Program-made: the position numbers and the translations under genes | Assembly: GCA_902536065.1 (NCBI GenBank) | Contig: CACAVZ010000005.1 | Span: 34,676-98,675, forward strand | Origin: an uncultured Synechococcaceae cyanobacterium | Lineage (GTDB): Bacteria > Cyanobacteriota > Cyanobacteriia > PCC-6307 > Cyanobiaceae | Length of the DNA: 64,000 nt | Direction of reading: 5' to 3' | The notes under the pieces: generated by a model | Seen by the model: only the letters and a program-made list of their open reading frames with translations | Database searches by the model: none | What the model was told of the DNA's origin: nothing | Shown here: in pieces, positions 55,224 to 64,000 of the stretch | Numbering within the stretch: the stretch's first letter is position 1 | How the letters are laid out: each line of letters opens with the position of its first letter

Positions 55224-56333
55224 TTACTTTGATGGAAGTTGAGGTAAATCTGAACCTAATTTAAATCTATAGAATCTTAATAAATAAGCCAATACTATAA
55301 TTATTAAAATAATAGATATCCCAATCAAGAGTTTGTTGAGGCTCCAGAAAGAAAATTCAAGACTATTTATCTGCCCTTGATTTAAATCCCAAATTATTAG
55401 ATTTTTTGTGATTTCTAAATTTGAATTATTTTTATCGGTAAGGATAGCTTTATTAGGGTGAATAATTTTGAAAATGAGTTCTAAATTATCAATGCCTTTA
55501 ATAGAATTTAAATCTAAATCTAACCTGTAAAAGTATTTTTTAAAAAAAATGAAGTTTTTTTGAGTAGTGTTAATTTCTATATTTGTTGATTCTCCCGCTA
55601 ACTTTCCAGCAGTATTTTGGGTGATTTTAAGAACTTGCTTTGTATCCTCTAAATTGAGATTTTTATGTTTCAAAGAAAAGGTTGATTCCTCTTGTTCAAT
55701 TTCTGCGTCAGGAAAAATATCTTTCATCTTTTCTTCAAATTTTAATTGCCAAGGAAATTTCTTTATATATTTACTCTCTATCACTAAATTATTAGTTATT
55801 GAATCAAGTTCACTAAGATCAAGGGTATCCTCAATTTTTACGCAGCCACTTAAAAGTGGAATTAATAATAATAGTATTAAAAAAATGATCAGTGAAAAGC
55901 CTTTCTGAAAGGGTTTTGTTTCACCAGTTGGTGTCTCAGTTACATTAATAAATTTTTTTTTCTTCAATACTTCTCTTTTTTTGCGCAGTGAGTTAAGAGA
56001 TTTTTTATTGAGTGATGGGTCACTTTCAAACTGTACGCTCCAATTTTCTGGCTTTTTAATGTCAGGAGAGTCTATAACTTCCATCAAATATTTTGCATTT
56101 TCTCTCGTTTTATTATCGTAAGATTTTAGAAGTTCTTTACAAAACCTTTTAGCCTCCTCCCTTTTATTGATACCAAATAGAGCAGTAATTAAGATTGTTC
56201 TTAAATTTACTCCCTCTTTGCTTGATAAAGGAAATGATTCGATTATAGGCAAAAGAAATTCAATGCAATAATGATACTCACCTTTAGCTAAAGCAAGTTC
56301 TACGTTTTCCAAAACTTGCTCATAAGTTTTCAT
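55224..56333 (-). CDS. TPR-like plus DUF3153 fusion membrane protein
   Basis: Residues 1-110 form helical TPR-like repeats (YEQVLENVELALAKGEYHYC). A basic linker (about 117-135) follows. A hydrophobic segment ending LLIPLLSGCVKIEDTL (about 155-172) is the usual lipoprotein leader of DUF3153 proteins, now internal. The DUF3153 region runs to a C-terminal span (about 337-357) and basic tail. Because the lipobox is internal, the Cys can hardly be processed as a lipoprotein without separate initiation; it is more likely a membrane span. Function unknown. Confidence 0.8.
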   Translation of the reverse strand: MKTYEQVLENVELALAKGEYHYCIEFLLPIIESFPLSSKEGVNLRTILITALFGINKREEAKRFCKELLKSYDNKTRENAKYLMEVIDSPDIKKPENWSVQFESDPSLNKKSLNSLRKKREVLKKKKFINVTETPTGETKPFQKGFSLIIFLILLLLIPLLSGCVKIEDTLDLSELDSITNNLVIESKYIKKFPWQLKFEEKMKDIFPDAEIEQEESTFSLKHKNLNLEDTKQVLKITQNTAGKLAGESTNIEINTTQKNFIFFKKYFYRLDLDLNSIKGIDNLELIFKIIHPNKAILTDKNNSNLEITKNLIIWDLNQGQINSLEFSFWSLNKLLIGISIILIIIVLAYLLRFYRFKLGSDLPQLPSK

Positions 56334-56336
56334 GGG

Positions 56337-57188
56337 TTAGGCGACTATCATTGTACCTATTCCTGAATTTGTAAAAATCTCAAGAAGTAATGAATGTTCT
56401 ATTCGTCCATCAATTATGTGAGCTGCTTTGACTCCTTGGGCTAAAGCTCTTATACAGCATTCTGTCTTTGGAATCATACCTTCAGTCACAATTTTTTTAT
56501 CAATAAAATCCCTTGCCTCTTTGAGATTAGTTTTTTCAACAAGACTATTTTTGTTATCTTTTTCTTTTAAAATCCCTTGAGTATCAGTGAGAAGAATAAG
56601 TTTTTCTGCATTAATTGCAGCAGCAATTTCTCCAGCAACAAAATCTGCATTAATGTTATGGGAAATACCCTCTAAAGTTGATCCAATGCTAGAAATAATT
56701 GGGATGTACCCTTTAGAAATAAGAGGATCTAATATTTCAGGGTTGATTTTTGTAACCTCTCCTACTAACCCATGGCTTCCATCTCCTAGTTCTCTAGATT
56801 GAATTAAGTTTCCATCAAGACCTGATATCCCCACAGCTAAGGATCCAGTTTTATTAATGCCTTTTACAATTTGTTTGTTAACTCTACCCATTAGAACCAT
56901 CTCGACAATTTCCATTGTTTTTTGATCAGTAATTCTTAATCCATTTTCGAATTTAGGAGATATTTCTAATTTCTTTAACCAATTATTAATCTCTGGTCCA
57001 CCTCCATGAATTACTATCGGACAAACCCCAACAGTTGATAAAAGTGCAATGTCTCTAAAAAAAGCATTTTTTAAATTATCATTTTCCATAACGGAACCAC
57101 CATACTTGATGACAATTTTTCTACCTGAGAAACTTTGTATATATGGAAGTGCTTCGCTTAATATTGATACTCTTTGAGAATCATTCAT
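56337..57188 (-). CDS. argB: Acetylglutamate kinase
   Basis: Second enzyme of arginine synthesis, the target of PII regulation in cyanobacteria. The 283-residue protein has the phosphate loop [47 protein letters not shown] and LTDTQGIL. Normal length for the arginine-inhibitable, PII-binding type, which has an N-terminal helix ([18 protein letters not shown]). It lies 3 bp upstream of the DUF3153 fusion gene, so both are likely on one transcript. Confidence 0.96.
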   Translation of the reverse strand: MNDSQRVSILSEALPYIQSFSGRKIVIKYGGSVMENDNLKNAFFRDIALLSTVGVCPIVIHGGGPEINNWLKKLEISPKFENGLRITDQKTMEIVEMVLMGRVNKQIVKGINKTGSLAVGISGLDGNLIQSRELGDGSHGLVGEVTKINPEILDPLISKGYIPIISSIGSTLEGISHNINADFVAGEIAAAINAEKLILLTDTQGILKEKDNKNSLVEKTNLKEARDFIDKKIVTEGMIPKTECCIRALAQGVKAAHIIDGRIEHSLLLEIFTNSGIGTMIVA

Positions 57189-57252
57189 TATTAAAATTCA
57201 TTAAAACTTGATTGAATTGAGAAATTAGGTTTTTACAAATATATCCCTTTAT

Positions 57253-57783
57253 TTAATAAAAGAGAATAAAATCAAATTCTTTTTTATTATCGTCGATAAT
57301 AAATTCTGATTCAAGACCTTTGACGAAAAACCTATTTAATCTTTCTTGTTTTTCAATCCATTTTTCCAGAGGTACAGCGTTTAATTCGAAACGCATTCTG
57401 AGACCATTTTTTTCTTCCTTTGTAATTTCTTCTATTTCTTTTAATTGAGGGGGGTTATCCTCGTCCCACAAATTTAAAGATTCTAATGAGGATTCAAGAT
57501 GAGCTTTTATCCCATACCTCCATCTTGTAACATCTTTAACTAATGCTGTTATTTCGTTCGGTCTATTAAATTTATTTGTCGCGAAATTTGTCTTGTCAAA
57601 TAACTCTACAGGAGGTATTTCGGAAGTCTTTAAGCCTAAGCCAATTAGGAAAATAGGTACTCCATAAAAAAAAGTAGGTACACTTAAATTTACTGAGTCT
57701 GTAAAATAAGCAGTCATTCCAACAAAAGCTAATATACCCCCAGCGGTTACGATTAAGTTTCCAGGCGATAAGTATTTCTTCAT
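57253..57783 (-). CDS. DUF2854 family membrane protein
   Basis: The 176-residue protein has two N-terminal spans (about residues 9-28 and 33-50; TAGGILAFVGMTAYF, FFYGVPIFLIGLGLKTSEIP), with a conserved-looking ALVKDVTRWRYGIKAHLESS in the soluble part. This fits DUF2854 of cyanobacteria and plastids. The function is not established. Divergent from a 60-residue gene, upstream of argB on the same strand with a 64-bp gap. Confidence 0.82.
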   Translation of the reverse strand: MKKYLSPGNLIVTAGGILAFVGMTAYFTDSVNLSVPTFFYGVPIFLIGLGLKTSEIPPVELFDKTNFATNKFNRPNEITALVKDVTRWRYGIKAHLESSLESLNLWDEDNPPQLKEIEEITKEEKNGLRMRFELNAVPLEKWIEKQERLNRFFVKGLESEFIIDDNKKEFDFILFY

Positions 57784-57825
57784 TTTGATTTAGTAGAATG
57801 AGTCTAAGATGGGCTAACAAGTATT

Positions 57826-58008
57826 ATGCAAGATCCTAATACTGCAAATCAAGGGGATTTAATTTTTAAACTTGATCAAGATAGAGCATGGCTACTAGAA
57901 AATCTTGATAAGGGTAAATGGCCAGAAATCAGAAGCGAACTTGCTGCGCTTGAAAGAAAAATAAGCAAATTTATTATAAGTGTTCAAGAAAATAATGTTG
58001 ATATTTGA
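57826..58008 (+). CDS. Unknown 60-residue helical protein
   Basis: Small soluble acidic/basic helical protein with DRAWLLENLDKGKWPEIRSE and LERKISKFIISVQENN. The heptad-like leucine/isoleucine spacing may form a coiled coil. It starts with ATG, 42 bp from the divergent DUF2854 gene, and its stop is 1 bp from the convergent ssb stop. No family recognised, but the tight fit between neighbours supports a real gene. Confidence 0.68.
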   Translation: MQDPNTANQGDLIFKLDQDRAWLLENLDKGKWPEIRSELAALERKISKFIISVQENNVDI

Positions 58009-58009
58009 T

Positions 58010-58435
58010 TTAAAAAGGTATTTCGTCCACTTCAGGTACTAAAGGTGAACTATCCCAACTGGATTTTTTGGCGGTTTCTTTATTTTCAAATGACTCATTA
58101 TTTTCTTTTTGATCAGACTTAATAACATCAACTGGCGATAATTGATGAATTTTTGAAGCTGTTAGTTCTGGTTGTTTTTCTTTCGTTCCATCTTTTCTAG
58201 TGACAGAATTCATCTTTAAACGTCCCTCAATAACAATATTTTGCCCCTCCTTTAGTTCATCTACCATTTTTTGGGCAATATTTCCCCATCCTATAATCTT
58301 GAGATCTCTGGTTGGATCTTCACTACGTAATCCTTTAAAATTAACAATCATTTCTGCAATTGGAGTTTGGTTTTCTTTAGTAAACCTCATTTGGGGAGCG
58401 CTATTAATGACCGCCTGAATTAAACAATGATTCAT
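58010..58435 (-). CDS. ssb: Single-stranded DNA-binding protein
   Basis: The 141-residue protein has the OB fold: MNHCLIQAVINSAPQMRFT, IAEMIVNFKG, IIGWGNIAQKMVDELKEGQN and IVIEGRLKMNSVTRKDG. A low-complexity linker leads to the acidic partner-binding tail VPEVDEIPF. The DEIPF end is the Ssb hallmark, which argues against the Ycf41-like paralogues lacking it. Divergent from cobK. Confidence 0.93.
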   Translation of the reverse strand: MNHCLIQAVINSAPQMRFTKENQTPIAEMIVNFKGLRSEDPTRDLKIIGWGNIAQKMVDELKEGQNIVIEGRLKMNSVTRKDGTKEKQPELTASKIHQLSPVDVIKSDQKENNESFENKETAKKSSWDSSPLVPEVDEIPF

Positions 58436-58463
58436 TACTTACAATTTAATTAAAGACATACTG

Positions 58464-59261
58464 ATGCAGAATCAAGGAAATTGCTATAAAAATGTTTGGA
58501 TCCTATCAGGAACTTCGGATGGTCCTGTAATAGCTAGTATGCTTCTTGAACTTAATTATTCAGTATTTGCAAGTGTTTTAACTTATAAAGCAGGGCAAGC
58601 TTATATTGAAAATCCAAAGTTACATATCATTACTGGGAAATTAAATAATAAAGATCAAATAATAAATTTCATAAATAAAAATAAAATCACATGCGTTGTC
58701 GATGCTACTCATCCGTTTGCAGTAATAATTTCTAAAAATCTTAATAATGCATGTAAAGAAATTAATACACCTCTTTTACTATTTGAGAGGAAATCTCTAA
58801 TTAATAACACTAAAAATTTCTTTTATATTGATCATTTAAAGGATTTAAATAATGTTGATATAGAAAATAAGAATATTCTTCTTGCAATAGGATCAAGATT
58901 CCTTAACGATACAGCGAGTTATTATATGGATTGTAAAGCAAATGTATTTACAAGGGTACTTCCAACTTATGAGAGTATTACAAAAGCTTTTGGATCATGT
59001 ATTAAAAATTCAAACATAGCGATACTTGAACCGAGTAAAAATAATAAGAGCATTTTAGAAAAAAAACTATGTGATTTTTGGGAGATAGATTATGTTCTAT
59101 GCAGAGAATCTGGAAGTTATTCTCAGAAAAACTGGGAGAGTATAGTTTCTGGAAGTAAGATGAAGTTATTTTTGGTTGAAAGGCCGAAAGTTAAAAATGA
59201 TTATTCTTATTCTTTTGATCAATATCAAAATTTGATAAATCACATAATTAAAAAATATTGA
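58464..59261 (+). CDS. cobK: Precorrin-6A reductase-like protein
   Basis: NADPH-dependent reductase of the corrin ring (CobK/CbiJ). The 265-residue protein begins VWILSGTSDGPVIASMLLEL, followed by a predicted strand-helix core with VVDATHPFAVIISKNLN and ILLAIGSRFLNDT. These match the CobK pattern of a G-T-x-(E/D)-(G/A) start and DATHPFA. The C-terminal half is slightly divergent. It is upstream of cutA by 13 bp. cobM of the same pathway is at 20.6 kb. Confidence 0.9.
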   Translation: MQNQGNCYKNVWILSGTSDGPVIASMLLELNYSVFASVLTYKAGQAYIENPKLHIITGKLNNKDQIINFINKNKITCVVDATHPFAVIISKNLNNACKEINTPLLLFERKSLINNTKNFFYIDHLKDLNNVDIENKNILLAIGSRFLNDTASYYMDCKANVFTRVLPTYESITKAFGSCIKNSNIAILEPSKNNKSILEKKLCDFWEIDYVLCRESGSYSQKNWESIVSGSKMKLFLVERPKVKNDYSYSFDQYQNLINHIIKKY

Positions 59262-59274
59262 TGTTTAATTTATT

Positions 59275-59580
59275 ATGGAAGTATTAGTTATGGTCACAAC
59301 TGAATCAAGTAACGCAAATGCTTTGCGAATGGCTAAATTACTAATGCAAACTAAACTTGCAGCTTGTGTTTCGATTAAGCAAATTTTTTCAATTTATAAG
59401 TGGGATGATGATATTGAAGAAACTAAAGAGTTTGAAATCACAATAAAAAGTAAACTTGAATTTAAAGATTGTTTAATTGATTTAGTAAATAAAAATTCAA
59501 CATATGATGTCCCTCAGATTATTTACAAAAAATACCATGCTGAGATGAAATATTATGATTGGTTGAATAAGACTATTTGA
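59275..59580 (+). CDS. cutA: CutA1-type divalent-ion-tolerance protein
   Basis: The 101-residue trimeric-type small protein has the family features LAACVSIKQIFSIYKWDDDI (with the Cys) and STYDVPQIIYKK near the end. CutA was first linked to copper tolerance, but the function in cyanobacteria is unresolved. It follows cobK by 13 bp on the same strand and converges on the PfkB gene. Confidence 0.92.
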   Translation: MEVLVMVTTESSNANALRMAKLLMQTKLAACVSIKQIFSIYKWDDDIEETKEFEITIKSKLEFKDCLIDLVNKNSTYDVPQIIYKKYHAEMKYYDWLNKTI

Positions 59581-59585
59581 TTAAT

Positions 59586-60587
59586 CTATTTTATTAACTC
59601 TTTAAGATCAATATCCGATCTAGATCCTAATTGGGTAATTATTTGCCCCGCACAAATTGAAGCTATCTTGCCGCATTTTTTGAGGGAACAATTGTTTATT
59701 AATCCATGGATAAATCCTCCCGCATAGATATCTCCCGCTCCTGTCGTATCAATAATCTTGCCTTTCGTTATTGACTCAATTATTTCAACATTATTTTTGT
59801 TAACTATGAGAGAACCATTGCTTCCAAGAGTTACTATGACTAATTCACATAAGGAGGATAAGTCTTCTTGGCAGCTTGCTAATTTATCATTTTTGAATAG
59901 ACTTAATACCTCGGATTCATTACAAAAAACAATATCTACGTATTCATAAATTAATTCCAAGAAACTCTCACGATGTCTATCTACACAAAATGAATCAGAC
60001 AAAGAAAGGATTATTTTTGTATTAGATTGTTTTGCAATTTGGGCGGCTTTAATAAAAGCTTTTTTAGCTAATTCGCTGTCCCATAAATATCCCTCTAAAT
60101 ATAAGTATTTACTTTCCTTAATTACAGTAAAGTCAATGTCTTTTGGTTCAAACTCTACAGATGCACCTAGGTAAGTGCACATAGTTCTTTGGGCATCAGG
60201 TGTAACCAAAATGATTGAATGAGCTGTTGGAGCACCTTTAATAGTTGGTGGAGTATTAAATATAGTCTTACTTTTTTTTATATCGTCAGAAAAGAAATCC
60301 CCAAATTGATCATTTTTCACTCTCCCTATAAACTGCACATGATTGCCTAATTCTGCTAAAGAAACAACGGTATTTGCTGAGGACCCACCTGATATTTGTT
60401 TGATCACATTGCAATTTTCTAACAATCTCTGAGATTCATCAGAATTTATTAGATTCATTGATCCTTTGTCCAAATTATTTATCTCAAGAAACTCATCTTC
60501 AATATTTACAATAATATCCACTATTGCGTTGCCAAGACCAATGAGATCAACTTTTTTATGTTCAAAATGTCTAAAGGATTCCTTCAT
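59586..60587 (-). CDS. PfkB-family sugar/nucleoside kinase
   Basis: The 333-residue protein has the two family signatures: the Gly-rich ISGGSSANTVVSLAELGN near residue 66 and the ATP-binding DTTGAGDIYAGGFIHGL near 280. It is often annotated adenosine kinase in Prochlorococcus, but the specific substrate cannot be inferred here. The ATG at 60587 is 15 bp from the purA stop, on the same strand, a setting that fits purine metabolism. Confidence 0.88.
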   Translation of the reverse strand: MKESFRHFEHKKVDLIGLGNAIVDIIVNIEDEFLEINNLDKGSMNLINSDESQRLLENCNVIKQISGGSSANTVVSLAELGNHVQFIGRVKNDQFGDFFSDDIKKSKTIFNTPPTIKGAPTAHSIILVTPDAQRTMCTYLGASVEFEPKDIDFTVIKESKYLYLEGYLWDSELAKKAFIKAAQIAKQSNTKIILSLSDSFCVDRHRESFLELIYEYVDIVFCNESEVLSLFKNDKLASCQEDLSSLCELVIVTLGSNGSLIVNKNNVEIIESITKGKIIDTTGAGDIYAGGFIHGLINNCSLKKCGKIASICAGQIITQLGSRSDIDLKELIK

Positions 60588-60602
60588 TAATTTGGAACTA
60601 AA

Positions 60603-61967
<1,365 letters not shown>

Positions 61968-61994
61968 TTACTTTTAAAAAGTAAATGAATTGTA

Positions 61995-62432
61995 TCAACT
62001 TTCTCTGAGAACCATTTTTTCAGCAAGAGAAAATTCTTTAGTTAAACGCTCCTTAAGTTTATCTGGTAAAGGTCTACTTGCAAAGTTTTTGTAATGACCT
62101 GCCATAGCATTTAATGCTGTTTGCATTGTGGTAAATGATTGCGTTTTATTGACCATGCCTCTATTTCTATATCTAGAAATGTAGTCAGTTATTAGTGAAA
62201 GAGATTCACTTCTTACTTCATCTTTATTAGGAGAATCTTTTGGAGTTTCAACAGCTTTTTGCAATGTTTTAACAACCGAAATAGTATCTTTTGCATAGTC
62301 ACCTGTCATTGATGTTTTAACAGCTAAAGAAGGTGAACTAAATAATGTAAAAACAACAATCAAAGAAAGTGCAAAAGATATGGCTTTGGTTAGATTTTTT
62401 AAAATTAAATCTGGGTCCCATTTCAGTAACAT
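61995..62432 (-). CDS. psb27: Photosystem II assembly factor Psb27
   Basis: Lumenal lipoprotein-type or soluble factor that binds CP43 during PSII assembly and repair. The 145-residue form from ATG 62432 has a signal peptide ending near SSPSLAVKTS. A four-helix domain with GDYAKDTISVVKTLQKAV and SLITDYISRYRNRGMV follows. No Cys follows the signal peptide, so it may not be a lipoprotein here. The frame extends to a TTG at 62462, which overlaps the proS stop. The gene is 27 bp after proS. Confidence 0.9.
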   Translation of the reverse strand: MLLKWDPDLILKNLTKAISFALSLIVVFTLFSSPSLAVKTSMTGDYAKDTISVVKTLQKAVETPKDSPNKDEVRSESLSLITDYISRYRNRGMVNKTQSFTTMQTALNAMAGHYKNFASRPLPDKLKERLTKEFSLAEKMVLRES

Positions 62433-62458
62433 AACTTTGCTCCAAAAAAAAATAAGCT

Positions 62459-64000
62459 TCAAGACTTTTTATTGTACATTATTTCTGATTCGGAAATAAA
62501 TGTTTCCAACAAATTATCAGTACTAACTTTAAGCTTAGTATTATTTTTTCTGCATAAAAGTTCTACTTCTTTATTAATAGAATCTCTGCCAATAATTATC
62601 TGAAAAGGAATACCAATTAATTCTGCATCCTTAAATTTCACTCCAGCTCTATCGTTTCTATCATCAAGAAGGACATCAATTTTATTAATTAAAAAGTTCA
62701 TATAGATTTGCTCAGTAAGATCACTCTGAATAGGATCTTTTAGGTTTGTTGGAATAATAATAACTTCAAAAGGAGAAATCTGGATGGGCCAACAAATTCC
62801 TTTTTCATCATGATTCTGTTCAATAGCAGCTTGAGCTATTCTTGTTACTCCTATTCCATAACAACCCATCCACAAATTTTTTAATTGACCATCCTTGTCA
62901 GAAAATTTAGCATTTAATTTTTTACTATATTTCTGACCAAGTTGGAAAATATGTCCAATCTCGATACCTTTTTTTTCTTTAAGTTCTTCATCGTCATCAA
63001 TACTTATTTTATCTCCTTTTTGGGCATTCCTGATATCCCCAATTAGATAGTCTTTCGAAGCAAAAGAAAATTCTTGAAAAACTTTATGGAAATTAACTTT
63101 ATTCCCGCCACTTATAAACTTTGAAAGGCCACTTGCAGAATGGTCAATTATTCTTGTCCATTTTTTATCCCAATTAGAAGTAGCTTTTATAGTTTTATTA
63201 TCTAAATCTGGCCCGATAAAACCTAAAGGAAAATCAATTAGATTTTTTTCTGTATTATTTTTGTCTTCAATTTTTAAAAGTTTAATGAGGCTGGAACTAT
63301 GAAGTTCATTTATTAGATTAAAAAGCTTTACTTCATTAATATGTTGGTCGCCTCTTATGCATGCAAGAATCGGGACTTCCAATTTACCCTCGAACTTTGC
63401 AAGAAATATAACAACTTTAATAATCTGACTAGGGTCTAAATTATTATTCTTACAAACCTCGAGAATTGTTTTTTGTTGAGGTGTTTCTATTAATCCTGAA
63501 ATATTTGCTTTTAATGGAATAGGTTGAGAGGGAACAGAAATAGCTTTTTCTATATTTGCAGCGTAAGAACCACTTTGTGTAAACAAGATGGAGTCTTCCC
63601 CGGAATCTGCAGTGACCATAAATTCTTTGGAAGAGGCTCCTCCAATGGCTCCGCTATCTGCTTCAACGCCTACGGTTTCTAGTCCACAAGTTTTAAAAAT
63701 ATTTTCATAAGCTTTGCCCATCTTTTCATAAAATGAAGCCAGATCATTTTCTGAACAATGGAAAGAATAGCCATCTTTCATTATAAATTCTCTACTTCTC
63801 ATTAATCCAAATCTTGGCCTTATTTCATCTCTAAATTTTGTCTGAATTTGATAAAAACATTGAGGTAATTGCTTATAGGAATTGATAATCTCTGATGCAA
63901 TACTAGTGATTACCTCTTCGTGAGTTGGGGCCAAGCCAAATTCTTTCCCTTGTCTATCTTTGAGATTAAACATTATCCCTTCACCTGCCGTATATCCCTC
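62459..64000 (-). CDS. proS: Prolyl-tRNA synthetase, N-terminus beyond the window
   Basis: Class II synthetase, partial: 513 codons are visible on the minus strand and the frame is open to the window edge. Motif 2-type LAPTHEEVI, FRDEIRPRFGLMRSREFIMK and the motif 3-type GCYGIGVTR are present. A mid-region insertion (about residues 170-330 of this fragment) fits the bacterial type with an editing domain. The C-terminal VLLDDRNDRAGVKFKDAELI domain completes it. It is followed by psb27. Confidence 0.96.
   Translation of the reverse strand, partial: EGYTAGEGIMFNLKDRQGKEFGLAPTHEEVITSIASEIINSYKQLPQCFYQIQTKFRDEIRPRFGLMRSREFIMKDGYSFHCSENDLASFYEKMGKAYENIFKTCGLETVGVEADSGAIGGASSKEFMVTADSGEDSILFTQSGSYAANIEKAISVPSQPIPLKANISGLIETPQQKTILEVCKNNNLDPSQIIKVVIFLAKFEGKLEVPILACIRGDQHINEVKLFNLINELHSSSLIKLLKIEDKNNTEKNLIDFPLGFIGPDLDNKTIKATSNWDKKWTRIIDHSASGLSKFISGGNKVNFHKVFQEFSFASKDYLIGDIRNAQKGDKISIDDDEELKEKKGIEIGHIFQLGQKYSKKLNAKFSDKDGQLKNLWMGCYGIGVTRIAQAAIEQNHDEKGICWPIQISPFEVIIIPTNLKDPIQSDLTEQIYMNFLINKIDVLLDDRNDRAGVKFKDAELIGIPFQIIIGRDSINKEVELLCRKNNTKLKVSTDNLLETFISESEIMYNKKS

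Overview
The window looks like a stretch of core chromosome from a high-light-adapted Prochlorococcus. Evidence seen directly: very AT-rich sequence, tightly packed genes, intergenic gaps mostly under 150 bp, many convergent genes overlapping by a few bases, and a gene set typical of a marine oxygenic cyanobacterium (petC-petA, psaF-psaJ, psb27, a high-light-inducible protein, aa3-type cytochrome oxidase, scattered cobalamin genes, a cyAbrB regulator). I saw no insertion sequence, prophage, CRISPR array, toxin-antitoxin pair or island-like change in composition. The genus-level call is an inference from gene content and order; the strain is not identified.

Layout. 1-5.3 kb: a truncated unknown gene, a DUF2232 membrane protein, a CobT-like protein (UPF0284), a lipoprotein-like binding protein, an aldo/keto reductase with ferredoxin-like C-terminus, riboflavin synthase and cyAbrB. 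5.3-10.6 kb: the respiratory oxidase block, ctaCDE on the minus strand and divergent ctaA-ctaB (heme A synthesis) on the plus strand. 10.6-15.1 kb: an ABC-2 exporter pair, a repeat-bearing unknown protein, a GroEL without adjacent groES and a small membrane protein. 15-22 kb: fabG, ispD, an LD-carboxypeptidase, a UbiA prenyltransferase, ppx, a RodZ-like HTH protein, cobM and lgt. 22-29.7 kb: petA, petC, DUF3067, tatC, a small membrane protein, an RqcH/NFACT protein, gmk, psaJ, psaF, tsaD and hli. 29.8-35.5 kb: a Na+/H+ antiporter, gltX, tRNA-Asp, a 64-residue protein, tRNA-Trp, rplS, a PepSY-type membrane protein, map and an SDR protein.

35.7-39 kb holds a run of poorly understood ligand-binding families (BioD-like/DRTGG, SLOG-fold, YajQ, an unknown 68-residue protein, an SPFH protein). 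39-52.6 kb: hemL, xth, two unknown proteins, larC plus a UPF0104 membrane protein, a FutB-type iron permease, a COG0523 GTPase with a His-rich repeat, a PCD-like protein, YjbQ, an M32 carboxypeptidase, ppa, hemC and the principal sigma factor. 52.6-64 kb: priA, a TPR-DUF3153 fusion, argB, DUF2854, ssb, cobK, cutA, a PfkB kinase, purA, psb27 and proS (N-terminus cut by the window edge).

Functional threads are tetrapyrrole and cofactor synthesis (hemL, hemC, ctaA, ctaB, cobM, cobK, CobT-like, ribE), electron-transport assembly (petA, petC with Rieske/Tat export through tatC, psaF/J, psb27, ctaCDE) and basic information processing. No gene cluster clearly forms an undescribed system. The best candidates for a closer look are the 35.7-37.9 kb nucleotide-binding run, the TPR-DUF3153 fusion and three in-frame coding tandem repeats (12.7, 13.0 and 46.6 kb).
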